Below, piece by piece: positions 1-7,798 of a stretch of 62,301 bases of DNA. Position 1 is the first letter of the stretch. The number at the start of each line of letters is the position of its first letter. A model generated the notes under the pieces. The model was not told the origin of the DNA. It saw only the letters and a program-made list of their open reading frames with translations, and did no database searches. Origin of the DNA: Nocardiopsis trehalosi NBRC 14201 (GTDB taxonomy: Bacteria; Actinomycetota; Actinomycetes; Streptosporangiales; Streptosporangiaceae); NCBI RefSeq assembly GCF_001552555.1, contig NZ_BCRK01000011.1, positions 1 through 62,301 on the forward strand, given 5' to 3'. A program made the translations under genes and the position numbers.

Positions 1-1
1 T

Positions 2-68
2 CGGCCTGAGCCCGCCCGGCCCCGGCTATCCCGACCATGGTCCGCCCGACCCCGCCGGGCTCAGGCCG
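2..68. terminator. long-loop inverted repeat over the end of the DUF4126 gene
   Basis: Two perfect 13-bp arms (2-14 and 56-68, core GGCCTGAGCCCG / CGGGCTCAGGCC) flank a 41-nt C-rich loop. The right arm contains the stop codon of the minus-strand gene at 61-63. The position suits a transcription stop for that gene. The long loop and missing U-tract make this tentative. Confidence 0.35.
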
Positions 69-660
69 GTTCGGCGGCGGCCCGCTGGGCGCGGCGGCGG
101 CGCCGGCGGCGCCAGGCCCACACGCCGACCGCGCCGATGGCGGGCACGGCCACGACCACCAGGATCGGCACCACCACCGCCAGCACCGAGGTGATGAGGC
201 TGGCCGCGTCCTCCAGGAAGCTGACCACGGGGCCGCCCGCGCCGAAGGTCACCGCGTTGAGCACCGGCCGGGCGACGGCCTTGAGCGCGTGGAACGCCAG
301 CGCGATCACCACGCCGGTGGCGATGGGCCACCAGGAGCCGCCGTCGGCGGAGGCGGCGAGTTCGGCACCGGTCACCGAGGACATGCCCGCGCCGAAGGTG
401 ATGCCGCCCGAGGTGGGGCGGACCAGCGTCTGCACGACGTCGTTGACGCTGTCGACACCGGGGATCTTGTCGGCGGCGAACTCCAGGACGAGCAGCACGC
501 CGAAGAGGACGAGGACCACCGGGTGCTCCAGCCACTGCCACCCCGACCCCAGGGTGAGCAGGTCGGTGTAGCGGGCGATGAGCCCGACCACCAGCAGCGG
601 CACGTAGGCGTTCAGCCCGGCCGCCGAGGCCAGTCCGGTCCCGGTGAGGAATTCCAGCAT
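61..660 (-). CDS. DUF4126 family integral membrane protein
   Basis: The protein is about 199 aa and very hydrophobic, with several membrane segments and an Arg-rich, probably cytoplasmic C-terminus (a run of seven Arg near residue 185). The N-terminus (MLEFLTGTGLASAAGLNAYV) and the internal GGITFGAGMSS and GAGGPVVSFLED stretches match the DUF4126 family, whose function is unknown. I chose the ATG at 660 because it has a GGGAG ribosome site just upstream and begins where the hydrophobic domain begins; the open frame further upstream is Pro/Arg-rich noise. The gene stands alone, downstream of the DUF2630 gene on the same strand. The family call is from recognition of sequence style, not from a search. 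Confidence 0.7.
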   Translation of the reverse strand: MLEFLTGTGLASAAGLNAYVPLLVVGLIARYTDLLTLGSGWQWLEHPVVLVLFGVLLVLEFAADKIPGVDSVNDVVQTLVRPTSGGITFGAGMSSVTGAELAASADGGSWWPIATGVVIALAFHALKAVARPVLNAVTFGAGGPVVSFLEDAASLITSVLAVVVPILVVVAVPAIGAVGVWAWRRRRRRRAQRAAAEPA

Positions 661-873
661 CCGCGCTCCCGCCGTCGCCGCGGGGCCACCGCGGCCCCGC
701 CACGGTGTGGGACGCCGGAGACCGCGCCGGGGTTCCCGCCGTGGTCCTCCGATCACGCCCGGCCTCCCACCGCGCGCACCCCCGGGAGGCTCCACCGCGC
801 GGCCCGGGGTACGGAGAGGGCGCCCGGCGGGCCGCGACCGCCGCCCGGTGGGTCGCCCGGTGCGTCGCCCGGG

Positions 874-1128
874 TCACTGCCGGTAGTTCTCGACCTCCGA
901 GACGGGGCGCGGGCGGGCGGAGTCGGGGTCGCCGCCGAACTCCTCCTGGGCGCGGCGCCGGCGGAGGAGGTCCCAGCACTGGTCGAGGGACTCCTCCAGT
1001 TCCCGCATCCGCCGCCGCTCCTCGGGGGTGAGCCGGTGCTCGCTCTGCTCGCGCAGGTCGCGCTCCTCGGTCACCAGGTCGTTGATGCGGCCGAGGATGT
1101 CGTGGTCCCGGCCCGTCGGTTCGCTCAT
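874..1128 (-). CDS. DUF2630 family small helical protein
   Basis: An 84-aa charged protein of the DUF2630 family, which is widespread in Actinobacteria and has no known function. It shows the typical N-terminus (D-x-x-I-L-x-R-I-N-x-L-V-x-E-E), a heptad-like helix with RRRMRELEESLDQCWDLLRR, and the C-terminal V-S-E-V-E-N-Y-x-Q tail usual for the family. The whole protein should form one or two amphipathic helices. The ATG at 1128 has GGAG upstream; an in-frame ATG at 1137 is possible. It is on the same strand as the DUF4126 gene, 213 bp away, with no obvious functional link. Confidence 0.8.
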   Translation of the reverse strand: MSEPTGRDHDILGRINDLVTEERDLREQSEHRLTPEERRRMRELEESLDQCWDLLRRRRAQEEFGGDPDSARPRPVSEVENYRQ

Positions 1129-1346
1129 GATCTCCATGGTCGGCGCCCCGCGCCCGCTTGGCAAGGGCCGCGCACCATCGTCGCCCCAGCTCACGCGGAC
1201 CCGGCACCCGCTCCCGCGTCCGGCCGTCGGCGCACGTCAGGTGGCGTCCCGGTGGGGGTCCCGGTTGAAGCGGCCGTCCGGGGGAATCTGTGCCGCGCCG
1301 GGGCCCGCCCCGGCCACCCCCCGTTCCCCGTCAGGAAGACCCCCCG

Positions 1347-1961
1347 ATGAAGCTCTACGCCGACCGACCCCTCCGCCTGCTGTTCCAGGTCCTCGCCGAC
1401 GCGCTCGCCGTCGTGTGGATCTTCGCCTGGGTCCGGGCCGGGCTCGCCCTGTACGACGCGCTCAACGCCCTGGCGGCCCCCGGGCGGCTGATGACGGACG
1501 CGGGTGACGGCCTGACGGCCAACATGACCGACGCGGCGGAGCTGGTGCGCGAGGTGCCGCTGGCCGGCGACAGCCTGGCGGCGCCGTTCACCAGCGTGGG
1601 CGAGGCGGGGACCTCGCTGAGCGAGGCGGGGACGTTGTTCCAGCAGAACGTCGCCGACCTCGCCATGACGCTGGCGCTGCTCACCACCGCCGTTCCGGTG
1701 CTGCTCGTGCTGGTGACCTGGCTGCCCGCCCGGCTCCGCTGGGCGCGGCGGGCCGGCGGCGCGGCGCGGCTGCGGTCGCTGCCCGAGGGGTCCGGCGACC
1801 GGCTGCTGGCGCTGCGCGCGCTGGCCTCGGTGTCGCCCGCCCGGCTCGCGGCCGTGCACCCCGACCCGGTGGGCGCGTGGCAGTCCGGCGACCCTGCGGT
1901 GGTGCGCGGACTGGCCGACCTGGAACTCCGCCGCTCCGGGCTGTCGGCGCGCCACCGCTGA
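1347..1961 (+). CDS. two-helix membrane protein of unknown function
   Basis: About 204 aa. Hydrophobic segments lie near residues 15-37 and 108-130, separated by a soluble stretch rich in small residues (GDGLTANMTDAAELVREVPL). A basic patch (ARLRWARRAGG) follows the second helix. The C-terminal third reads as a soluble helical domain that ends in an Arg-rich tail. The ATG at 1347 is preceded by AGGAAG. I do not recognise the family; related proteins are common as hypothetical membrane proteins in actinomycetes. It lies between the DUF2630 gene and a class II aldolase gene, and neither neighbour suggests a role. Confidence 0.7.
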   Translation: MKLYADRPLRLLFQVLADALAVVWIFAWVRAGLALYDALNALAAPGRLMTDAGDGLTANMTDAAELVREVPLAGDSLAAPFTSVGEAGTSLSEAGTLFQQNVADLAMTLALLTTAVPVLLVLVTWLPARLRWARRAGGAARLRSLPEGSGDRLLALRALASVSPARLAAVHPDPVGAWQSGDPAVVRGLADLELRRSGLSARHR

Positions 1962-2120
1962 CCCCCGGTGTCCGCCCCGGACGGACGCCCGTCCGGGGCG
2001 GTCCGCCGGTGCGGCGGGCCGCTACCGGTGGCCGCCGTTCCGGGCGCCACAGGGGGCCATGCCCCACGATGGGCGGGCGGACCCGAGCGGTCCGCACCGC
2101 GACGACGGACAGGAGACGGC

Positions 2121-2954
2121 ATGCCCGACACCCCGCCCCCCGCTCCCGAAGGCCCCGGCCCCGACCCCGATCCCGGCCGCCGAGTCTCCACCCCCGGAGG
2201 TCCCGGCCCCGCAGGCGCCCCGATCGCCGCCTCCGCGCACGGGCGGCCCGGCGGTGGATCCCGCCGCGCGTCGGGCGCCGAGGCGCTCCCCTACGCGCGC
2301 GAGCGGGCCGACGTGGTCGGCGCGGTCCGGGCGCTGGTCGCCGACCGGCTCGTGGTGGGCACGGCGGGCAACGTGAGCGTCCGGACCGGCGACGGCGCGG
2401 TGGCGGTCACCCCGTCGGCGGTCGACTACGGTGCGCTGACCCCCGGCCTGGTCGGCGTCCACGCCGCCGACGGCACCGCCCTCGACGCCCCGCTCCGGCC
2501 GACCAGCGAGCTGGGCCTGCACCTGGCGGTGTACGCGCGCACGTCGGCGCGGGCGGTGGTGCACACCCACTCCCCCGCCGCCACCGCGCTGTCGGTGCTG
2601 GTGCCGGAGGTCCCGCCGGTGCACTACTACCTGGCGCTGTTCGGCGGCCGCGTCCCGGTGGTGCCCTACGCGCCGTACGGCGGGCCGGAGCTGGCGGCGG
2701 CGGCCGCCGGGGCCCTGGCCGGCGGGAGTGCCTGCCTGCTGGGCAACCACGGGGCCGTGGTGACGGGCGCCTCCCTGGACCAGGCGGTGGAGCGGGCGGG
2801 CTACCTGGAGTGGGTGTGCGACGTGGCGCTGCGCGCCCTGTCAGCGGTGCCCGGCCAAGCCCGCGCACCGAGGCTGCTCACCCCGGCGGAGATGGCCGAG
2901 GCGGTGGAGCGGATCTCCGGCTACCGCCCCGGCCCACCGCAGGCCGACGGCTGA
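2121..2954 (+). CDS. class II aldolase / adducin family protein (fuculose-phosphate aldolase type)
   Basis: A 277-aa protein. The first 50 residues or so are Pro/Gly-rich and probably disordered. Then comes a class II aldolase domain with the zinc-site signature HTHSPAA and the second metal histidine in LLGNHGAV. Family members cleave sugar-phosphate aldols (L-fuculose-1-P, L-rhamnulose-1-P) or act as ribulose-phosphate epimerases or methylthioribulose dehydratases, using Zn and an N-terminal Gly-Asn-x-S motif (here AGNVSVR). No sugar kinase or isomerase is adjacent, so the substrate cannot be assigned. The ATG at 2121 has AGGAG about 6 bp upstream. Confidence 0.8.
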   Translation: MPDTPPPAPEGPGPDPDPGRRVSTPGGPGPAGAPIAASAHGRPGGGSRRASGAEALPYARERADVVGAVRALVADRLVVGTAGNVSVRTGDGAVAVTPSAVDYGALTPGLVGVHAADGTALDAPLRPTSELGLHLAVYARTSARAVVHTHSPAATALSVLVPEVPPVHYYLALFGGRVPVVPYAPYGGPELAAAAAGALAGGSACLLGNHGAVVTGASLDQAVERAGYLEWVCDVALRALSAVPGQARAPRLLTPAEMAEAVERISGYRPGPPQADG

Positions 2955-3327
2955 CGCCGCGCACCGCGCGGCCCGCTGAGCGGCGCGGCGCCGTGTTGGC
3001 GTGGCCTGGCGCAATCGGGCGACCGGCGCGGCTCCGGTGCCCGCGCATCGCGCGGGGGCCGGGCGCGGGCGTTCGGCGGACGCGTGTCCCCGGAGCGGAG
3101 CGGCGGCCGACCGGTACGGCCGGAGAGGGGCGACGGCGGCCGGCCGGCACGGCCGGAGGGACGGCGTCCCCCACTCGTCGGCCGTGCCGGGGTTCGCCCT
3201 GATGTGTCCCGACTCGTGTGCCGGGGGTCGGCGCAGCGCCCATACTCGGTAGGGCGGGGGACGGGCCCGCCGCGCGGCGTGCGGCGTCCGCGGCGCCGGG
3301 AATGACCCGCGCCGTTCGGGCGCTGAC
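2955..3327. other. 373-bp non-coding stretch before the copper genes
   Basis: No convincing gene on either strand. The only structure I see is a degenerate direct repeat around 3110-3165 (variants of ACGGCCGGAG), and the start of the csoR promoter at its right end. Confidence 0.5.
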
Positions 3328-3344
3328 ATACTCCGAGGGGGTAT
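3328..3344. promoter_or_regulatory. CsoR-type operator with adjoining -10 element
   Basis: ATACTCCGAGGGGGTAT is a near-palindrome of the known CsoR/RcnR-type operator form, with G/C runs flanked by ATAC and GTAT. It abuts TATATT at 3342-3347, a good -10 hexamer. A repressor bound here would block RNA polymerase, so csoR-copZ is probably autoregulated by copper. The -10 places the transcript start near 3354, which helps decide the csoR start codon. Confidence 0.7.
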
Positions 3345-3384
3345 ATTGATGGCTGAAGACCAGCAGGAGCAGGGGACCACCGGC

Positions 3385-3672
3385 ATGGCCACCTACGGCT
3401 ACCACGACAACAAGCAGAGCCACCTCAACCGGCTGCGCCGGATCGAGGGGCAGGTGCGCGGGTTGCAGCGGATGGTCGAGGACGACGCCTACTGCATCGA
3501 CATCCTGACCCAGACCGCCGCGGTCAACAAGGCGCTGCGGTCGTTCGCGCTGTCGATGCTCGACGAGCACCTGAAGCACTGCGTGGGCCACGCCGTCGCC
3601 AACGGCGGCGCCGAGGCCGACGAGAAGGTGCGCGAGGCGTCGGAGGCCATCGCCCGGCTGGTGCGCTCCTGA
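3385..3672 (+). CDS. csoR: copper-sensing repressor CsoR
   Basis: A 95-aa all-helical repressor of the CsoR/RcnR (DUF156) family. The N-terminal helix has the typical LNRLRRIEGQVRGLQRMV. The copper ligands Cys-His-Cys are present as YCIDIL, then DEHLKHC. Copper binding releases the protein from DNA. ATGs or TTGs at 3346 and 3349 are in frame, but they precede the transcript start predicted from the -10 at 3342-3347. The ATG at 3385 has AGGGG 9 bp upstream, so I prefer it. copZ follows 31 bp downstream in the same transcript. No copper-exporting ATPase lies in the window, so the regulator may also act elsewhere. Confidence 0.88.
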   Translation: MATYGYHDNKQSHLNRLRRIEGQVRGLQRMVEDDAYCIDILTQTAAVNKALRSFALSMLDEHLKHCVGHAVANGGAEADEKVREASEAIARLVRS

Positions 3673-3703
3673 CCCACACCACACGCCACAACGGAGGCGG
3701 GCC

Positions 3704-3907
3704 ATGGCCACCACCATCACGGTCAGCGGGATGACCTGCGGGCACTGCGTCAACGCCGTCAAGGAGGAGGTGTCGGCGCTGCCCGGCGTCACCTCGGTCG
3801 ACGTCGAACTCGACAGCGGGCGGGTCACCATCGACGGCACCGAGCCGATCGACCCCGACCGGCTCACCGCCGCCATCGACGAGGCCGGCTACACCATCGT
3901 CGCCTGA
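3704..3907 (+). CDS. copZ: CopZ-like copper chaperone (HMA domain)
   Basis: A 67-aa single heavy-metal-associated domain with the metal motif GMTCGHC at residues 9-15 and the usual ferredoxin-like beta-alpha-beta-beta-alpha-beta pattern, ending EAGYTIVA. Such proteins carry Cu(I) in the cytoplasm and pass it to a CopA ATPase or to CsoR. An AGGCGG site precedes the ATG. It forms an operon with csoR. The partner ATPase is not encoded nearby. Confidence 0.9.
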   Translation: MATTITVSGMTCGHCVNAVKEEVSALPGVTSVDVELDSGRVTIDGTEPIDPDRLTAAIDEAGYTIVA

Positions 3908-3995
3908 CCCCCCGGGGCCCGGCCGCGGTGTGCGGCCGGGGCCCGCACCGGGCGGGCGGCGCGGGCCCGAGCACACCGTGCGCGCCGGGCGTCCC

Positions 3996-5357
3996 TCACG
4001 CGTCGGCGGCGTCCAGCAGGCGGGCGCTCTCCTTGCGCGACGCGGCGGCGTCGAGGTAGTGCCCCGCCTCGATGTCGACGAAGGTCGACGGCTTGCCGTG
4101 CGCGAACCCCAGCCGCGACACCTCGCCGCCGGTGAGCGCCCGGATCAGCCAGTTGGCGGTCACCCGCGCGCGGGCCGGCCCCGAGGGCAGCGCCCACAGG
4201 TGGTAGGCGCGGGTCACCGCGAACGCCGGCAGCCCCGACAGGTCGTAGCCCATCGGGCGGGCCACCGCGTCGCGGCCGCTCAGGTCGACCACCAGGCCCA
4301 TGTCGCGGTGGGAGAAGTCGCGCAGCGGGCGGCGCAGCAGCGACGCCACCACGTTGTCGGCCACGGTCACGCCCTGCCGCTGGGCGTACTGGGCGGTGGG
4401 CGGGCAGAGGGCCCCCTCGTCGTCCTTGGACAGGTCGGGGACCGCGGCCGCGTCGCCCACGGCGAAGACGTCGCGCTGGTCGGGCACGACCAGGTCGGTG
4501 CCGACCTTGAGCTTGCCGCGCTCGGTGGGGGCGCCCAGCGACTCCATCAGCGGGCTCGGCGAGGTGCCGGCGGTCCAGATCAGCGTCCGGCACGGCAGGA
4601 CGCGGCCGTCGGTCAGCGCCACCTTGTGCTCGGTGACCTCGCGGACCGACACCTCCAGCTTCACCTCGATGTCCAGCCCGCGCAGCAGGTCGAGGGCCTC
4701 CTCGCCCAGGTTGGTACCCAGTTCGGGCAGCAGCCGCGGCGCGATGTCGACCAGGTGCCACCGGATGACCCGGCGGAGGTCGGGGTAGCGCTTGGCGGCC
4801 TCCATGGTGAGGCGGCGCAGCGACGCGGCGGTCTCGACCCCGGTGTAGCCGCCGCCGACCACGACGAACCGGCAGCGCTCCTCGCGCTCGACGGGGTCGT
4901 CGGTGGCGTTGGCGAGTTCCAGCTGGGCGAGCACGTGGTCGCGCAGCACGACGGCCTCGGCCAGGTTCTTGTTGCCGAACCCGTGCTCGGTCAGGCCGGG
5001 GATGTCGAAGACGCGGGTGAGGCTGCCGGGCGCCAGGACGAGCCGGTCGTAGGGCTCGCACACGACCTCGTCGGAGATCTTCTTGACGACGACCACCTTG
5101 CGCTCGGGGTCGATGCCGATGGCCGACCCGGGCACCATGCGGGTGCGGCGCAGCAGCCGGTGCAGCGACACCGCGAGCGACTGCGGGGTGAGCAGCCCGG
5201 ACGCCACCTGCGGCAGCAGCGGACTGTAGAGCATGTAGTCGTTGGGTGAGACGAGGACGATCTCGGCGGCGCCCTGCGGAATCCGCCGTTCGAGCCGGCG
5301 CAGGGCGTGCAGCCCCGCGAAGCCGGCGCCGACCACCACGATGCGCGGCCGTGTCAT
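3996..5357 (-). CDS. ndh: type II NADH dehydrogenase (NDH-2), FAD-dependent
   Basis: A 453-aa flavoprotein with two nucleotide-binding folds: FAD-binding VVVGAGFAGL at the N-terminus and NADH-binding VVVGGGYTGVE near residue 170. The C-terminal FAD-contact motif (DVFAVGDAA) and the AQYAQRQG stretch are typical of NDH-2. The enzyme oxidises NADH at the inner face of the membrane and reduces menaquinone without pumping protons. The gene is single, convergent to copZ, and preceded by AGGGGGAGT before the ATG at 5357. A ferredoxin-reductase-like role is possible, but length and motifs favour NDH-2. Confidence 0.85.
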   Translation of the reverse strand: MTRPRIVVVGAGFAGLHALRRLERRIPQGAAEIVLVSPNDYMLYSPLLPQVASGLLTPQSLAVSLHRLLRRTRMVPGSAIGIDPERKVVVVKKISDEVVCEPYDRLVLAPGSLTRVFDIPGLTEHGFGNKNLAEAVVLRDHVLAQLELANATDDPVEREERCRFVVVGGGYTGVETAASLRRLTMEAAKRYPDLRRVIRWHLVDIAPRLLPELGTNLGEEALDLLRGLDIEVKLEVSVREVTEHKVALTDGRVLPCRTLIWTAGTSPSPLMESLGAPTERGKLKVGTDLVVPDQRDVFAVGDAAAVPDLSKDDEGALCPPTAQYAQRQGVTVADNVVASLLRRPLRDFSHRDMGLVVDLSGRDAVARPMGYDLSGLPAFAVTRAYHLWALPSGPARARVTANWLIRALTGGEVSRLGFAHGKPSTFVDIEAGHYLDAAASRKESARLLDAADA

Positions 5358-5495
5358 CGATGAACCACTCCCCCTAGCGGCCGCCCGCCCGGCGCGGGGC
5401 CGGTGGGCGGCGTTGCGCGTTCTCCGCTCCAGCGCCTGCCCGGCGCCGGGGGGCTCAAACGTGCGGGCGGCGGCGCCGGGCCCGCCGGGGCGCGG

Positions 5496-6107
5496 TCAGC
5501 CGTCGGCGAGCAGGGCGGCGGTGCCCATGGCGAGCAGCAGGTCGGCCATGCGGTCGGTGGAGAGCCCGCCCGCGCTGTGCGGGGTGGAGTTGAGCAGGCC
5601 GAACACGGCGTGCACGGCGGCGCGCAGGTCGGCGGCGGGCCGGTCGGGCCGCAGCCGCGCGAGCACCGCGACCCACTCCTCGACGTAGCCCCGCTGGAGG
5701 CGGCGGATGCGGCGGCGTTCGGCGGCGGGCACGTTTCCCAGTTCGCGGTCGTGCACGGTGATGAGGGCGGGTTCGCCCAGCGCGAAGGCGACGTGCCCGC
5801 GCAGCAGGGCCTCCAGGGCGGCGCGGGGGTCGTCGGCGGCGGCCGCGGCGCGGGCCCGGCCGTCGGCGGCCAGCCGTTCGCTGACGTCGAGCAGCATCGA
5901 CGCCAGCAGCGCCTCCTTGCCGGGGAAGTGCCGGTAGAGCGCGGGGCCGGTGGTGCCCACGGCCCGGCCGAGGTCCTCGATGGTGACGCCGTGGAAGCCG
6001 CGCGCCGCGAACAGCTCGGCGGCGGCGCGCAGGATCTCGGCGCGTCTGCCGCCCGGCCCCCGATCGCCCACGGCCCCTCCCGCCTCGCCCCCGCCGGCCC
6101 TGGACAC
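5496..6107 (-). CDS. TetR/AcrR family regulator of the acyl-CoA carboxylase operon
   Basis: A 203-aa TetR-type repressor. The helix-turn-helix region (AEILRAAAELFAARGFHGVT, then VGTTGPALYRHFPGK) covers about residues 22-66, and the C-terminal ligand domain resembles the SACE_7040-type family common in actinomycetes. It is divergent from the carboxylase operon, and the 58-bp gap holds two tandem 16-bp palindromes. It probably represses that operon and itself, released by an acyl-CoA; this is inferred from context. Confidence 0.85.
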   Translation of the reverse strand: MSRAGGGEAGGAVGDRGPGGRRAEILRAAAELFAARGFHGVTIEDLGRAVGTTGPALYRHFPGKEALLASMLLDVSERLAADGRARAAAAADDPRAALEALLRGHVAFALGEPALITVHDRELGNVPAAERRRIRRLQRGYVEEWVAVLARLRPDRPAADLRAAVHAVFGLLNSTPHSAGGLSTDRMADLLLAMGTAALLADG

Positions 6108-6111
6108 CGGC

Positions 6112-6152
6112 GTTAACGGTCACTAACATCGCCCATGTTAGCGGTCGTTAAC
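6112..6152. promoter_or_regulatory. tandem TetR operators between the regulator and accD
   Basis: Two 16-bp pseudo-palindromes, GTTAACGGTCACTAAC (6112-6127) and GTTAGCGGTCGTTAAC (6137-6152), share the consensus GTTARYGGTCRYTAAC. They lie 25 bp apart, start to start. Taken together the 41 bp also form a larger inverted repeat (15 of 18 arm positions match). They fill almost the whole gap between the divergent genes. Confidence 0.75.
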
Positions 6153-6165
6153 ACGAGGGGGGAAG

Positions 6166-7791
6166 ATGACCGGGCCACCCGTGCTCACCTCGGCGGTCGA
6201 CACCGGCGGGGCGGCGTTCGCCCGCAACGCCGAGGCCAACCGGGCGCTCGTCGCCCGGTTGCGCGAGCACCTCGCGGCGGCCGCCCTCGGCGGCCCCGAG
6301 CGCGCCCGCGCCCGGCACGTCGAACGCGGCAAGCTGCTGCCCCGCGACCGGATCGACGCCCTCCTCGACCCCGGCAGCCCGTTCCTGGAGCTGTCGCCGC
6401 TGGCCGGCCACGGCCTCTACGGGCCCGACGGCGGCGACGCCCCCGCCGCGGGGATCATCACCGGGGTGGGGCGCGTCCAGGGGCGCGAGGCGGTGGTGGT
6501 CGCCAACGACGCCACGGTCAAGGGCGGCAGCTACTACCCCATGACGGTGAAGAAGCACCTGCGCGCCCAGGAGGTCGCGCTCCACAACCACCTGCCGTGC
6601 TTCTACCTCGCCGACTCCGGCGGCGCGTTCCTGCCCATGCAGGACGACGTCTTCCCCGACCGCGAGCACTTCGGCCGCATCTTCTTCAACCAGGCGACCA
6701 TGTCGCGGCTGGGCATCCCGCAGCTCGCCGCGGTCCTCGGCTCGTGCACGGCGGGCGGCGCCTACGTCCCCGCCATGAGCGACGAGGCCGTCATCGTGCG
6801 CGGGCAGGGCACCATCTTCCTCGGCGGCCCCCCGCTGGTGAAGGCCGCCACCGGCGAGGTCGTCACCGCCGAGGAGCTGGGCGGCGGCGACGTCCACTCC
6901 CGGGTCTCCGGGGTCACCGACCACCTCGCCGACGACGACGCGCACGCCATCACCGTGCTGCGCCGCATCGCCGCCACTCTCGGCCCCCGGCCCGAACCCG
7001 CGTGGGAGCGGCGCCCGTCGCGGCCGCCCGCCCACGACCCCGCCGAGCTGCACGGCGTGGTCCCGCCCGACACCCGCACCCCCTACGACGTGCGCGAGGT
7101 CATCGCCCGCGTCGTGGACGCCGGGGAGTTCACCGAGTTCAAGGCCGAGTACGGCACCACCCTGGTCACCGGGTTCGCGCACATCCACGGCCACCCGGTG
7201 GGCATCGTCGCCAACAACGGCATCCTGTTCGCCGAGTCGGCGCTGAAGGGCGCGCACTTCATCGAGCTGTGCGACCGGCGGCGCGTCCCGCTGGTGTTCC
7301 TGCAGAACATCTCCGGGTTCATGGTGGGCCGCGACTACGAGGCGGGCGGTATCGCCAAGCACGGCGCGAAGATGGTCACCGCGGTCGCCTGCGCCCGCGT
7401 GCCCAAGTTCACCGTCGTCATCGGCGGCTCCTTCGGCGCCGGCAACTACAGCATGTGCGGGCGGGCCTACTCCCCCCGCTACCTGTGGATGTGGCCCAAC
7501 GCGCGCATCTCGGTCATGGGCGGCGAGCAGGCGGCGTCGGTCCTGGCCACGGTGCGCCGCGACCAGTACGACGCGCGCGGCGAGGACTGGCCCGCCGAGG
7601 CCGAGGAGGAGTTCAAGCGCCCCATCCGCGACCAGTACGAGCGGCAGGGCGACCCCTACTACTCCACCGCGCGGCTGTGGGACGACGGGGTCATCGACCC
7701 CGCCGACACCCGCACCGTGCTCGGCCTGGGCCTGGCCTCAGCCCGGCACTCCCCGCTGGAGCCGGTCGGCTACGGCGTCTTCCGGATGTGA
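6166..7791 (+). CDS. acyl-CoA carboxylase beta (carboxyltransferase) subunit, methylcrotonyl-CoA type
   Basis: A 541-aa carboxyltransferase with the two crotonase-fold halves of the family. Conserved stretches include [43 protein letters not shown] and the C-terminal [30 protein letters not shown]. These resemble methylcrotonyl-CoA carboxylase beta more than propionyl-CoA carboxylase. The subunit moves CO2 from carboxybiotin to the acyl-CoA. The ATG at 6166 has GGGGGGAAG upstream. It is the first gene of an operon with the biotin subunit (7-bp gap) and an acyl-CoA dehydrogenase, consistent with leucine/isovalerate breakdown. Confidence 0.88.
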   Translation: MTGPPVLTSAVDTGGAAFARNAEANRALVARLREHLAAAALGGPERARARHVERGKLLPRDRIDALLDPGSPFLELSPLAGHGLYGPDGGDAPAAGIITGVGRVQGREAVVVANDATVKGGSYYPMTVKKHLRAQEVALHNHLPCFYLADSGGAFLPMQDDVFPDREHFGRIFFNQATMSRLGIPQLAAVLGSCTAGGAYVPAMSDEAVIVRGQGTIFLGGPPLVKAATGEVVTAEELGGGDVHSRVSGVTDHLADDDAHAITVLRRIAATLGPRPEPAWERRPSRPPAHDPAELHGVVPPDTRTPYDVREVIARVVDAGEFTEFKAEYGTTLVTGFAHIHGHPVGIVANNGILFAESALKGAHFIELCDRRRVPLVFLQNISGFMVGRDYEAGGIAKHGAKMVTAVACARVPKFTVVIGGSFGAGNYSMCGRAYSPRYLWMWPNARISVMGGEQAASVLATVRRDQYDARGEDWPAEAEEEFKRPIRDQYERQGDPYYSTARLWDDGVIDPADTRTVLGLGLASARHSPLEPVGYGVFRM

Positions 7792-7798
7792 GGTGGCG

